NCBI RefSeq assembly: GCF_042611095.1
Contig: NZ_JBHFPV010000001.1
Coordinates: forward strand, 186,001 to 250,000
Direction: 5' to 3'
Origin: Meishania litoralis
GTDB taxonomy: Bacteria; Bacteroidota; Bacteroidia; Flavobacteriales; Flavobacteriaceae
Length of the DNA stretch: 64,000 bases
The notes under the pieces were generated by a model that did no database searches, had not been told where the DNA came from, and saw only the letters and a list, made by a program, of their open reading frames with translations. Position numbers and translations under genes: made by a program. Shown here in pieces: positions 16,794 through 25,532 of this stretch. Position 1 is the first letter of the stretch. Every line of letters begins with the position of its first letter.

Positions 16794-17716
16794 TCCTTGT
16801 CTGTATTTGCCACTGCACTATGTTGAAACGGATTTTTTTGGTAAATGTGTATATCTCGCTGAGGAAAAGGTATCGTGATATTGTTCTTTCTGAATTCTTC
16901 ATCGATCCTGTAGCGAATATTACTTTTTATGCGCGGGTCGCCAAAACTGTCGTTGGTATAGAAATTAATCGAGAATATCAACGCGGAGTCACCAAAATCA
17001 TCGAACAGCACAAAAGGTTTGGGATTTTTCAAAACTCCTTTTTGATTGTTCACTATTTCTTCCAATATCCTGGTCACTAATTTTACATCACTTCCATAGG
17101 CAACACCGACAACAACATTTTCTCGGGTCGTTTTATGGTTTTGGGTGTAATTGTATACGATATCGCTGATAAACTTGTGGTTGGGCACTATGACTACCTT
17201 ATCATCTCTGGTAATTGCCCTGGTCGTTCGCAACTTAATATCGAAAACCTTACCTACTTTGCCGTCGACCTCGACGATGTCGCCAACATGGACCGATTTA
17301 TCCAAGATTATAAAAATACCGCCGATAAGATCTTGAAAAAGTTCTTGTAACGCAAGGCCAAGACCGACAAATAAGGCGGCCGAAGCCGTGATCAACAACG
17401 TAATATCGATACCCGCCGCACTCATGGTAAAAAGTATCACTACCAAATAGACGACGTACTTAATGAACTTGAAGATGCTAATGAACTTTAGCTTGTCATC
17501 GGCCACCATCTTTCGCGTGAACAGTTGTCGTAGCCATTTTAGAAAAAAACTGGTGACAATAAAAGCTAGAGTAAGAAGTAGTAACAGGCCAATGGTTATG
17601 TCAATACGGTTGTCGCCCTCACCAATATGCAGGCCGATGTCCAAGAACTCCTTCACGGCACCCCAAATGTCTTCTTCTATGATCTCCCTTACCTTATTCG
17701 GTTCTTCTTGATTCAT
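16772..17716 (-). CDS. Mechanosensitive channel, MscS family
   Basis: This 314-residue inner-membrane channel opens under membrane tension to release solutes. A first span is at about residues 42-63, a second at 85-104 and the pore-lining helix at 108-145, with the Gly/Ala-rich pattern ASAALFVGLGLALQELFQD typical of MscS TM3. The beta domain follows (VGDIVEVDGKVGKV) and then a cytoplasmic alpha/beta cage. The N-terminus carries an extra acidic helix. It starts one base before the stop of the ABC permease gene upstream and overlaps the barrel gene downstream. It is the first of two MscS genes in the window (the other is at 35126). Confidence 0.9.
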   Translation of the reverse strand: MNQEEPNKVREIIEEDIWGAVKEFLDIGLHIGEGDNRIDITIGLLLLLTLAFIVTSFFLKWLRQLFTRKMVADDKLKFISIFKFIKYVVYLVVILFTMSAAGIDITLLITASAALFVGLGLALQELFQDLIGGIFIILDKSVHVGDIVEVDGKVGKVFDIKLRTTRAITRDDKVVIVPNHKFISDIVYNYTQNHKTTRENVVVGVAYGSDVKLVTRILEEIVNNQKGVLKNPKPFVLFDDFGDSALIFSINFYTNDSFGDPRIKSNIRYRIDEEFRKNNITIPFPQRDIHIYQKNPFQHSAVANTDKEWGLGVD

Positions 17717-17717
17717 A

Positions 17718-19052
17718 TTAATACTTCAGCCATTTGAACAATTCTTTGTAGCTCGCTTTTTTACCGTACATCAAAATACCAACCCTATATATTTTTGCGG
17801 CCAACCAAACGATACCAATAAAGGTAGCGATTAACAACAAAATTGACGTTATCAATTGCCAAACGGGAACACCTCCTTCACCGATCCCTCCGGGCAACCT
17901 CATGAGCATGACGATGGGTGAGGTAAGCGGAAACAGTGAAAAACCGACCGCAATAGGACCATGTGGATTATTGAAAACCGAGAAAAAACCGACATAAATT
18001 GCCAATATCAATGGTAAAATGATAGGAAATATGAATTGTTGCGTATCGGTCTCGTTATCAACAGCTGCACCGATCGCCGCATAGATAGAACTATATATCA
18101 AATACCCCAAAACAAAATAAACCACAAAAAAACAGATAAGCATTAGCCAAGGAATGTTGAAAATCTCTTGCGCATATAGATTCATCGTTTGACTGGCCGA
18201 GGGCAACGGCGCGGCCATTCCCATACCATTGGCCATATCGCCACCGGTTTTTAACGCAGCTGGATCAATATCAAAAATTACAAACGCTATGGATAACAGA
18301 AGACCAGCTGAAAGTATCCAAATGGCAAACTGTGTCAAACCAGCCAAAGAAGTACCGATAATCTTGCCCAACATGAGTTGAAAAGGCTTTACCGAAGATA
18401 TAATCACCTCTATAATGCGGCTTGTCTTTTCTTCAATAACGCTTCGCATAACAAAACCACCATAGATAATTATGAACATCATGATCAAGTATCCAAATCC
18501 GCCACCTATCGCTGCTTTTATCTCGTTAATCCCCTTAAGGTTCTGTACCCCTTCAAATGTCGATGTCTTGATCTCGAAACTTTTGTCCATTCGCGCAAAC
18601 TCCTCTGCGGAGACACCTAGTTGCTGTAATCGATGCTCTCTCAACCTCGCCCTAAAAGTGTTCTCAAGCCCGTCGATTAGCGAAGAGTTGGGCGTTGTAC
18701 CCGTATAAAAAAAAGCATTACTGGCCACGCGCTCCAAATCTTCATCATGCGGTATGTACAATAGCCCCACATAGCCAGCTCGGGCCGTTGAATCTATGGC
18801 AGTCTCCAATGAAATATCATTGAATCTTACATACGCCGTGTGCTGGGTAGAATTGAAATCGTTTGAAAAATAATCACTCTCGTTCAATATCGAGATGACC
18901 TTCGTACCGTCATCATTGACTTTTGTCAGATAAGCGATCAGCACGATCATACCCACCATCAAAATAGGACTCAAGAATGTCATGATGACAAATGATTTAT
19001 TGCGCACCTTGGCCAAATACTCCCTTTGGATGATCAATGATAGTTTATTCAT
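17718..19052 (-). CDS. ABC transporter permease (NatB/ABC-2 type)
   Basis: This 444-residue ABC-2-type permease has one N-terminal span (about 20-42), a large extracytoplasmic domain (45-180) and five to six C-terminal spans from about 185 to 430. That is the NatB layout, in which the protein exports sodium or small molecules with a NatA-type ATPase. The segment IEEKTSRIIEVIISSVKPF (about 207-225) is the conserved coupling region of the family. It overlaps the stop of the ATPase gene by eight bases, so the subunits are translated together. The substrate is not readable from sequence. Confidence 0.9.
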   Translation of the reverse strand: MNKLSLIIQREYLAKVRNKSFVIMTFLSPILMVGMIVLIAYLTKVNDDGTKVISILNESDYFSNDFNSTQHTAYVRFNDISLETAIDSTARAGYVGLLYIPHDEDLERVASNAFFYTGTTPNSSLIDGLENTFRARLREHRLQQLGVSAEEFARMDKSFEIKTSTFEGVQNLKGINEIKAAIGGGFGYLIMMFIIIYGGFVMRSVIEEKTSRIIEVIISSVKPFQLMLGKIIGTSLAGLTQFAIWILSAGLLLSIAFVIFDIDPAALKTGGDMANGMGMAAPLPSASQTMNLYAQEIFNIPWLMLICFFVVYFVLGYLIYSSIYAAIGAAVDNETDTQQFIFPIILPLILAIYVGFFSVFNNPHGPIAVGFSLFPLTSPIVMLMRLPGGIGEGGVPVWQLITSILLLIATFIGIVWLAAKIYRVGILMYGKKASYKELFKWLKY

Positions 19053-19980
19053 ATGCCCCTTTACTTTCTACCGTTCTTATGAAAATTTCGTTTGCCGATG
19101 GAATCGTCTCTACAAAATGGTTGACATTGCCATTTTCAGAAAGAAACCTCAGCATTGATTTACTGCTATCTGAAGGTAATTGCACCGTAAAATCGAGTTG
19201 TCTGTCTTCTGCAACGTAATTCGATGACTTTATTTCAAATTTGGTTTCCAGTTCTTTCAGAAACATATCGCCGTTCTCAACTTCAACCCCAACTTTAAAG
19301 ATGTTTTTTTTATACGCCTTTTTTATATCCGATAATTTGCCGTCCAATATCTTCTCAGACCGATGCAACAATGCGATATATTCGCAAAGCTCTTCAACGG
19401 ACTCCATTCGGTGTGTTGAAAAAATAATCGAGGTGCCATTTGCCTTGAGCTTTAGTATCTCATCTTTTATAATATTGGCGTTAATAGGGTCGAAACCACT
19501 GAAGGGCTCGTCAAAAATGAGCAGTTTAGGTTCATGCAGCACCGTAACGATAAACTGTATTTTCTGGGCCATACCCTTTGAGAGTTCGAGAATTTTTTTG
19601 TTCCACCAATCCCCTATTTCAAAACGGTCAAACCAAAACTTCAGTCGTTTTTTGGCCTCAGCTTTACCCAAACCTTTCAACTGGGCCAAATACAATGCCT
19701 GTTCGCCCACTTTCATGCTTTTATAAAGTCCGCGTTCTTCGGGAAGGTAACCGATCATGGTAATGTCATGGGGCTTTAACGGGGCGCCATCAAAGAGTAC
19801 TTCACCACTATCGGGATAAGTAATCTGGTTGATAATACGTATGAGTGTGGTCTTTCCGGCCCCATTGGGACCTAAAAGGCCATAAATACTATTTTTAGGG
19901 ATTTCTAGGGATACTTTATTGAGGGCAGTATATTTTCCAAACTGTTTGGTAACCTCATTAGTGACCAAAATTTTATCCAT
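19045..19980 (-). CDS. ABC transporter ATPase (NatA type)
   Basis: This 311-residue ATPase is the partner of the permease just downstream. Walker A is GPNGAGKTT near residue 36, the signature ELSKGMAQKIQ near 130, Walker B LLIFDEPFSGFDP near 152, and the switch His is in FSTHRME. The C-terminal ~90 residues form the regulatory extension found in NatA-like proteins. I chose the ATG at 19980 (MDKILVTNEV) over an upstream one that would add 24 residues of non-family sequence; it also sits well behind a TATCTTTG box at 19995-20002. It is the first gene of a five-gene minus-strand run. Confidence 0.92.
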   Translation of the reverse strand: MDKILVTNEVTKQFGKYTALNKVSLEIPKNSIYGLLGPNGAGKTTLIRIINQITYPDSGEVLFDGAPLKPHDITMIGYLPEERGLYKSMKVGEQALYLAQLKGLGKAEAKKRLKFWFDRFEIGDWWNKKILELSKGMAQKIQFIVTVLHEPKLLIFDEPFSGFDPINANIIKDEILKLKANGTSIIFSTHRMESVEELCEYIALLHRSEKILDGKLSDIKKAYKKNIFKVGVEVENGDMFLKELETKFEIKSSNYVAEDRQLDFTVQLPSDSSKSMLRFLSENGNVNHFVETIPSANEIFIRTVESKGAYE

Positions 19981-19994
19981 GAAAGCAATTTGTC

Positions 19995-20002
19995 CAAAGA
20001 TA
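19995..20002 (-). promoter_or_regulatory. Likely -7 box for the ABC-MscS gene run
   Basis: It reads TATCTTTG on the minus strand (consensus TAnnTTTG), 14 bases ahead of the chosen start of the ATPase gene. No -33 element at the expected spacing is evident. Confidence 0.4.
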
Positions 20003-20245
20003 GCCAAATGGTTCAAAAAAAGCTGTAAAAAACAAAACCCACCCTCAATCAAGTCAAGGATGGGAAAAAAATTGCTATGAAAAAGAAAATTAATATCGGT
20101 TTCCCAATATTAAAATCAAATATACGGTTTTTATTTAAATACAAAGTGGTGAACCGTAAAATCTCGCCAAACTAACCGGGAAGCACGATTCAAAACCAAA
20201 AACTGCGTCTTATACCCATCGCAACAGACCCTGAAAACGAGTTTA

Positions 20246-21364
20246 TTAAGAGAACATATCCTTTACTTTTTCAAAAAAAGATTTATCCGATTTTTCCGGT
20301 TTAGGTTCGAAATTGCCATCTCCGTTCATCCGTTCAAAAAATTCCCTTTGCTCTTTGTTCAACTCTTTGGGTGTCCAAACATTGACATGTACCAGTAAGT
20401 CACCGCTACCATAGCCGTTCAGACTAGTGATTCCCTTGCCCCGCAACCGTAAGATTTTACCGGATTGGATGCCCGGCTCCAATTTGATCCTTACTTTTCC
20501 TCCGACGGCGTCGATTTCTTTTGAAGTGCCTAAAACCGCTTCCGAAATACTGATGTAGAGGTCATAGTGCAGGTTATCACCTTCCCGCTTTAGGGTAGAA
20601 TGATCCTTGGTCTCAATGGCGACCAGCAAATCACCCGCAATACCATTGCCGGGCGCCTCGTTCCCTTTTCCAGGAACTTTCAGTTGCATACCGCTCTCGA
20701 CACCTGCCGGAATCTTAATGGATACGGTCTCTTCTGCCACGCGAAGACCCTGGGCATCGGCGTCGCTGGGCCTTTTGTCCAAGATCTGCCCACTACCGCT
20801 ACAAGTACTGCATGTCGCCGCGGTCTGCATTCTTCCTAATATAGTATTGGTCACCTTGGTAACTTGGCCTTGGCCATTGCAGGTAGAACAGGTTTTATAG
20901 GTCACCCCATCGGCCTGGATCTTTCTTCTCACCTTGACCTTCTTTTCAACCCCGTTGGCCACTTCATCCAAGGTCAGATTGACCCTAATTCGCAGGTTAC
21001 TGCCCTTGACCCTGCGCTGGCCGCCACCAAAACCGCCGAAGCCGCCAAAACCACCACCACCAAAGGCCCCTCCGAAAATATCACCGAACTGGCTAAAGAT
21101 ATCTTCCATGTTCATGCCTCCTCCACCGAATCCGCCACCGCCTTCGAAAGCGGCATGACCAAATTGATCATAGCGCGATTTCTTGTTGGGATCGCTGAGC
21201 ACTTCATAGGCCTCGGCAGCTTTTTTGAACATTTCCTCGGCCTTGGCATCACCAGGGTTTTTGTCAGGGTGATACTCCAATGCCTTTTTGCGATAAGCCT
21301 TTTTTATTTCGGTAGCGGATGCATTCTTTCCAACACCCAGTATTTCATAATAATCTTCTTTCAT
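20246..21364 (-). CDS. dnaJ: Chaperone DnaJ with a reduced zinc domain
   Basis: This 372-residue co-chaperone stimulates DnaK ATPase and delivers unfolded proteins. The J domain (1-70) has the HPD motif in YHPDKNPGD. A Gly/Phe-rich linker follows (about 73-110, repeats of GGFGG). The zinc region shows only two CxxCxGxG motifs (CSTCNGQG and CSTCSGSG) where most DnaJ proteins have four, so at most one zinc site remains. The C-terminal substrate domains are complete. It lies 9 bases after grpE and shares its promoter. The loss of two motifs seems to be usual in this lineage, so I do not regard the gene as damaged. Confidence 0.95.
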   Translation of the reverse strand: MKEDYYEILGVGKNASATEIKKAYRKKALEYHPDKNPGDAKAEEMFKKAAEAYEVLSDPNKKSRYDQFGHAAFEGGGGFGGGGMNMEDIFSQFGDIFGGAFGGGGFGGFGGFGGGQRRVKGSNLRIRVNLTLDEVANGVEKKVKVRRKIQADGVTYKTCSTCNGQGQVTKVTNTILGRMQTAATCSTCSGSGQILDKRPSDADAQGLRVAEETVSIKIPAGVESGMQLKVPGKGNEAPGNGIAGDLLVAIETKDHSTLKREGDNLHYDLYISISEAVLGTSKEIDAVGGKVRIKLEPGIQSGKILRLRGKGITSLNGYGSGDLLVHVNVWTPKELNKEQREFFERMNGDGNFEPKPEKSDKSFFEKVKDMFS

Positions 21365-21373
21365 ACCCAGAGT

Positions 21374-21934
21374 TTAGTTGCCCACGACCACTTTTGGATG
21401 ACGTATGATCTTATCACCCAGTTTATATCCTTTTTCGATTACATCGATAATCTTGCCCTTGAGCTTCTTTTTGGGCGCAGGTATCTGGGTAATGGCTTCA
21501 TGTATTTCAGCATCAAAGGCATCACCCTGTTCTACACTTACCTCTTGAAGACCTTTCGTGTTCAGGGTTTCCCTGAATTTGCCCCGAATCAATTTAACTC
21601 CCTTTAAAAGTTCATCGTCATCAGACTTGTCCAATTCCTTCAAGGCGCGGTCAAAATCATCGAGAACCGGCAACAATGAAATCATGATCTCTTGTCCCGC
21701 GGTCTTGAACAGCTCCATTCTTTCTTTGGACGTTCTACGCTTGTAATTTTCAAACTCGGCGAACAATCGCAAAAATTTATCCTTTTCCTTGGCCAGTTCT
21801 TCACCAAGCGCTTCCTCGGCCGTTAAGGTTTCTGAAGCCTCCTCTTTTTCTTCGGATTGCTCCTGGCCTTCACTATTTTCAATTGGTTCCGAGATCAATT
21901 CATCCAATTCTTCGGCTTTATCTTTCTTGCTCAT
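21374..21934 (-). CDS. grpE: Nucleotide exchange factor GrpE
   Basis: This 186-residue factor releases ADP from DnaK. The N-terminal ~45 residues are highly acidic and probably disordered. A long coiled coil follows (about 45-100, including EFENYKRRTSKERMELFK), then the compact beta domain with DAEIHEAITQIP and the end GYKLGDKIIRHPKVVVGN, which is characteristic of the family. Length is normal. It is first in the grpE-dnaJ unit behind a consensus promoter at 21969-22001. No CIRCE or heat-shock operator is visible in the leader. Confidence 0.96.
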   Translation of the reverse strand: MSKKDKAEELDELISEPIENSEGQEQSEEKEEASETLTAEEALGEELAKEKDKFLRLFAEFENYKRRTSKERMELFKTAGQEIMISLLPVLDDFDRALKELDKSDDDELLKGVKLIRGKFRETLNTKGLQEVSVEQGDAFDAEIHEAITQIPAPKKKLKGKIIDVIEKGYKLGDKIIRHPKVVVGN

Positions 21935-21968
21935 TGACTTCTTGTATTAGATTCAGTTTTTCAAGTGG

Positions 21969-22001
21969 CAAAAGTACTGCCATTTCTTTAAAAATGTCAA
22001 A
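21969..22001 (-). promoter_or_regulatory. Promoter of grpE-dnaJ
   Basis: On the minus strand TTTG (22001-21998), a 21-base spacer and TACTTTTG (21976-21969) match the Bacteroidetes consensus fully. Transcription should begin near 21962, giving a leader of about 28 bases. Confidence 0.72.
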
Positions 22002-22103
22002 ATGTCACCAATGAAATCACAAATTACCCTACCACCCATCAAGCAGGGAAGCATCTGAATTATCGATAGTCTTTTTGAAAAGAGATTCTGGGGTAGAGCG
22101 TGC

Positions 22104-23036
22104 CTATGAAGATCTAGGTTCTCCATCACTTTTACAAGTGCTATGTAGGGCCATATCGATATTCGGAAAGTGAAAGACAAACCCTTCGTCCTCAATTTTT
22201 TTACTGCTCACCCTTTGACTCGCCAAAAGCAGGTATGACATTTCGCCAAGAATTGTCTTCAATACAAATTCAGGAACATTTGGCAATATCAATGGTCGAT
22301 CCAACACTTTGGCGATTTCCCGTATCAATTTTTTGTTCGTAACGGCATTGGGGCCAACGCCATTATAAACTCCCTTCAACTCATGCTCTACAACAAAAAG
22401 AAAAATACGGGCCAAATCTTCGATATGTACCCACGATTGCCATTGTTCTCCACTGCCCAAAGCCGCACCGACACAGTTCTTTATCGGCCTTACCATCTGT
22501 GGCAACGCACCTCCCTCAGCTGATAATACCAGGCCTATACGTATTTTTAAAACATTGAGGTCAAATGTTTCGAAGCTATCCGCCTCCTTTTCCCAAGCGT
22601 TTACGACTTCACCCAAAAAACTATCATCGACCCGTTTTTCATCTTCGGTGTAATAAGAGCCTAAAGAATTTGGATAAATACCGATCGCGGAAGCCGATAC
22701 GAACGAAGTAATCTTTTTTGAATCTACCTGTTCCAGTCCTTTATAGAGGGTCTTGAGGGAATTTATCCTACTGGCAAGGATTTCCTTTTTATAATGATCT
22801 GTCCATCGCTTCGAGATCGAGGCACCTGCCAAATTGATTATGGCCGAAACTTCAGAAAAGCATGCAAGATCTATTTCCCCTGAATCGGGATCCCAATAAA
22901 ACCCTTGATATCTTCCTCTTGAAACTATTTTTTCTTTGGAAGTGGTCAGATAATTGACAGCAATATTTCGCTTATGGCACAATGCCACAATCTCCTTACC
23001 TATCAAACCCGTTGCCCCCGTTATCAAAAACCTCAT
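22104..23036 (-). CDS. TIGR01777-family NAD(P)-dependent epimerase-like protein
   Basis: This 310-residue member of the extended short-chain dehydrogenase superfamily has the nucleotide-binding glycine motif at its start (ITGATGLIGKEIV, residues 4-16) and the C-terminal DUF1731-type segment (GALPQMVRPIKNCVGAALGSG, then VYNGVGPNAVTNKKL). Its cellular substrate is unknown; relatives are loosely called sugar epimerases or cell-division inhibitor homologues. I take the ATG at 23036 (MRFLITGATG) since the fold starts there; an in-frame ATG 24 bases upstream adds nothing family-like. A TACCTTTG box at 23041-23048 ends only five bases from this ATG, so a leaderless transcript is possible. Confidence 0.85.
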   Translation of the reverse strand: MRFLITGATGLIGKEIVALCHKRNIAVNYLTTSKEKIVSRGRYQGFYWDPDSGEIDLACFSEVSAIINLAGASISKRWTDHYKKEILASRINSLKTLYKGLEQVDSKKITSFVSASAIGIYPNSLGSYYTEDEKRVDDSFLGEVVNAWEKEADSFETFDLNVLKIRIGLVLSAEGGALPQMVRPIKNCVGAALGSGEQWQSWVHIEDLARIFLFVVEHELKGVYNGVGPNAVTNKKLIREIAKVLDRPLILPNVPEFVLKTILGEMSYLLLASQRVSSKKIEDEGFVFHFPNIDMALHSTCKSDGEPRSS

Positions 23037-23040
23037 AGCA

Positions 23041-23048
23041 CAAAGGTA
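23041..23048 (-). promoter_or_regulatory. -7 box almost touching a start codon
   Basis: It reads TACCTTTG on the minus strand, a perfect TAnnTTTG match. It lies so close to the ATG at 23036 that transcription would begin at or near the A of the start codon. No -33 element is clear. Confidence 0.4.
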
Positions 23049-23087
23049 GGGTATACGCACCTCGAACGATCTAGTTTTAATCTCGAT

Positions 23088-23756
23088 TTAACAAACGCGT
23101 TTGACCGCCCGAAGCATCTCACGTTTTCCTGGTGGGCCGGGCAGTCGCTCAACGTTAAACCCTACCTGTTGCATGGCACGGCGCACGCTGCCTTTGGCGG
23201 CATAGGTAACAAGAACACCATTATTTTTCAGCGCTTTGAACATTCGGGCAAATATGGTTTCCGTCCACAGTTCGGGCTGCACCCGTGCGCCGAAGGCATC
23301 GAAATAGATCAGGTCGAAGGTATCATCAAAATCGAGGTCACTAAAATCCTTCTGTATTTTGTGCAATTGAAAAGTATCGCATATCGAAACGTCTTTTTCC
23401 CAAGCACTGTCATGCATGCTTTGAAACCGTTCTTTGAATCTGCCCGCCTTAAGTTCATCAAGATAGTTGAGCACCTTTACCTCATCAGGTGTTACGGGAT
23501 ATTTCTCCACCCCGGTATAACGCACCTTTAATTCAATTTTTGGTGCTTCTAAACAAGTAATGAAGGCGTTCAAGCCGGTACCAAAACCGATTTCGAGAAT
23601 CGAAATCTCACGGTTCTTGAAAAGTGAAAGTCCGTTTTTAATAAAAACGTGATAGGCTTCTTGAATCGCCCCGTGTTTCGAATGATAGTGTTCATCCCAT
23701 TCAGAGAGATGAATGGTATGGGAACCATCGGCCGTTGTTATGATCTTACGCTCCAA
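23088..23756 (-). CDS. mnmD: MnmD-like tRNA 5-methylaminomethyl-2-thiouridine methyltransferase
   Basis: This protein of about 222 residues uses S-adenosylmethionine to finish wobble uridine 34 in certain tRNAs. The family opening TADGSHTIHLSEWDEHYHS is followed by the AdoMet site ILEIGFGTGLNAF and by LIYFDAFGARVQPELWT with the catalytic DAF element; the end RLPGPPGKREMLRA is typical. The FAD-dependent MnmC-type oxidase domain is absent. The frame is open much further upstream, but that part overlaps the DUF4920 gene and has no homology. I choose the TTG at 23756, one base after that gene's TGA, which places the conserved N-terminus correctly. Confidence 0.86.
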   Translation of the reverse strand: MERKIITTADGSHTIHLSEWDEHYHSKHGAIQEAYHVFIKNGLSLFKNREISILEIGFGTGLNAFITCLEAPKIELKVRYTGVEKYPVTPDEVKVLNYLDELKAGRFKERFQSMHDSAWEKDVSICDTFQLHKIQKDFSDLDFDDTFDLIYFDAFGARVQPELWTETIFARMFKALKNNGVLVTYAAKGSVRRAMQQVGFNVERLPGPPGKREMLRAVKRVC

Positions 23757-23757
23757 A

Positions 23758-24258
23758 TCACTCTTTGAGCAAGACCCCGTCAGCTTCAAAGCTATAGGTC
23801 TTCTTAGGTTCGGTGATCTTTGCGATCTGTGCCGCCGACTGGCCGCCATCCTTGGCGTAATGTTTTTGGTCTTCGATGCCCATCGCTTCGACAAAGGCCT
23901 TGCCGTTGACCACCACTTCCTTTCCTGAAATATCCATAGGAACGAAAAAACCATAATCTTTGAACCTGACCATGACCTCTTTATCGTTGAGTGCCAGTTT
24001 CATCCAACAACCTTTGGACTGACAGACATCGGTCACCGTTGCGGTAAATTTGGTGTTCAACGTATCATTTGCGCCGAGCATATCAAATTTTAGTGCCATT
24101 TCTTGGTCCGAAAGGCTTTCTGAAGCTGCTATTTTTTGTCCGAACGAACGATAGTGCGATGGCAAATCTGCCGTGTTTTCGCCTATCTCGGGCTTTTCTT
24201 GTGCATTACAGACGATAAAAAACAATAAAAACCCAACCAAAATGTTAATATTTTTCAT
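23758..24258 (-). CDS. DUF4920-type exported protein
   Basis: This 166-residue protein has a signal peptide (MKNINILVGFLLFFIVCNAQ), with a Cys near the cleavage site that could make it a lipoprotein. The mature domain contains VTDVCQSKGCWMKL, with a CxxxxC pair, and VMVRFKDYGFFVPMD, features of the DUF4920 family, which resembles OB-fold metal- or nucleic-acid-related domains of unassigned role. I use the ATG at 24258, as earlier in-frame starts precede a poor signal sequence. It is coupled to mnmD, whose TTG start lies one base past its stop. Confidence 0.78.
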   Translation of the reverse strand: MKNINILVGFLLFFIVCNAQEKPEIGENTADLPSHYRSFGQKIAASESLSDQEMALKFDMLGANDTLNTKFTATVTDVCQSKGCWMKLALNDKEVMVRFKDYGFFVPMDISGKEVVVNGKAFVEAMGIEDQKHYAKDGGQSAAQIAKITEPKKTYSFEADGVLLKE

Positions 24259-24365
24259 ATCCGTTAAAAATCTTGTTTGTACCACAAAGCTGGTCATTTT
24301 TGGACAAAAAAAGAAGTCTTGATAGCAATAATTTGGTTAATTTTAATCTTTAAACCTTTAACTAA

Positions 24366-25430
24366 ATGAACAATACTGCGTTGAAAATTCAAGTTGAAAA
24401 AATAAAAGTTTCCAAAATCGACCAAGTTGATTTTGACAACCTTTCGTTCGGAAGCGTTTTCTCGGATCATATGTTGGTATGCGACTATAAAAATGGAAGT
24501 TGGGAAGCCCCCAAAATTGTACCATATCAACCTATCAGCTTGGATCCCTCGGCAAAGATTTTTCACTATGGGCAATCTATTTTTGAGGGAATGAAGGCCT
24601 ATAAGGATGAAAACGACGAAATCTTTCTGTTTCGCCCTTTGGACAATTGCAGGCGATTGAACATCTCGGCAAAACGAATGGCCATGCCCGAATTGCCTGA
24701 AGAATTTTTTATGGAGGGCCTTACGGCTTTGTTGGAGTTGGACAAAGACTGGATACCCCGAAATGCGGGCAGTTCGTTATATATTCGTCCGTTTATGTTC
24801 GCCTCGGGCACCGGATTCCACGCCTCGCCTGCCAACCAATACAAATTTATTATTGCAACGGCTCCTTCAGGATCTTATTTCGCCGGAAAGGTCAAGGTCT
24901 TGATCGAGGAAAAATATTCACGCTCCGCGAATGGCGGGGTCGGGTATGCCAAGGCCGGCGGCAATTATGCGGGCCAGTTCTACCCTACGCAATTGGCCGT
25001 AGAAAAAGGGTACAACCAAGTCATTTGGACGGATGACAATACCCATGAAAATATTGAGGAGGCCGGGGCCATGAACATATTCGTACGTATCGGCGATACC
25101 TTGATCACCGGGCCGACCAGTGATCGTATCTTGGACGGTATCACGCGAAAAAGTATACTCGAAATCGCAAAAGACGAAGGCATTGCCACCGAGGTTCGAA
25201 AGATTACCGTCAGTGAACTGGTCGAGGCCGCCAAAAAGGGCACGTTAAAAGAAATGTTCGGGGCGGGTACCGCCGCGGTCGTTTCACCGATAGCCACTTT
25301 TGGGTATCGCGATACCGATTATGATTTACCTGAACTCGAAAACAGTTACGCGTCTCGCTTGAAAAAACGCATCACCGATATTCAATACAACCGTGCCGAA
25401 GATCCTTTTGGGTGGCGGTTTAAGGTTTAG
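24366..25430 (+). CDS. ilvE: Branched-chain amino acid aminotransferase
   Basis: This 354-residue class IV PLP enzyme interconverts Leu, Ile and Val with their 2-oxo acids using glutamate or 2-oxoglutarate. Conserved features are YGQSIFEGMKAY near 75, SLYIRPFMFASG near 140, the PLP lysine in VGYAKAGGNYAG near 195, and LDGITRKSILEIA near 258. The GTAAVVSPIA segment near 300 is also typical. Length matches the group of fungal-like BCATs common in Bacteroidetes. It is monocistronic, with a clear terminator at 25456. It is the last recognisable core gene before the AT-rich patch. Confidence 0.95.
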   Translation: MNNTALKIQVEKIKVSKIDQVDFDNLSFGSVFSDHMLVCDYKNGSWEAPKIVPYQPISLDPSAKIFHYGQSIFEGMKAYKDENDEIFLFRPLDNCRRLNISAKRMAMPELPEEFFMEGLTALLELDKDWIPRNAGSSLYIRPFMFASGTGFHASPANQYKFIIATAPSGSYFAGKVKVLIEEKYSRSANGGVGYAKAGGNYAGQFYPTQLAVEKGYNQVIWTDDNTHENIEEAGAMNIFVRIGDTLITGPTSDRILDGITRKSILEIAKDEGIATEVRKITVSELVEAAKKGTLKEMFGAGTAAVVSPIATFGYRDTDYDLPELENSYASRLKKRITDIQYNRAEDPFGWRFKV

Positions 25431-25455
25431 GCAACATAACGTTATTTTTAGAAAT

Positions 25456-25500
25456 ACATCGTTTTACCATATTTTACGGTAGAACGATGTGTTTTTCTTT
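25456..25500 (+). terminator. Intrinsic terminator after ilvE
   Basis: A 13-pair stem (ACATCGTTTTACC with GGTAGAACGATGT, one wobble pair) with a nine-base loop is followed by a T-rich tail. It lies 25 bases after the ilvE stop. Confidence 0.9.
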
Positions 25501-25532
25501 TATATAAGCAAGTTGTAAAACATTTAGAAAAT

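Noticed and set aside
20864..21607. Plus-strand open frame of 247 codons opposite dnaJ and grpE
   Set aside because: It is antisense to two certain genes, owes its length to Gly- and Glu-rich codons on the other strand, and encodes nothing recognisable.
23757..23954. N-terminal extension of the mnmD frame
   Set aside because: It overlaps the DUF4920 gene, is low-quality basic sequence, and lies ahead of the conserved MnmD opening.
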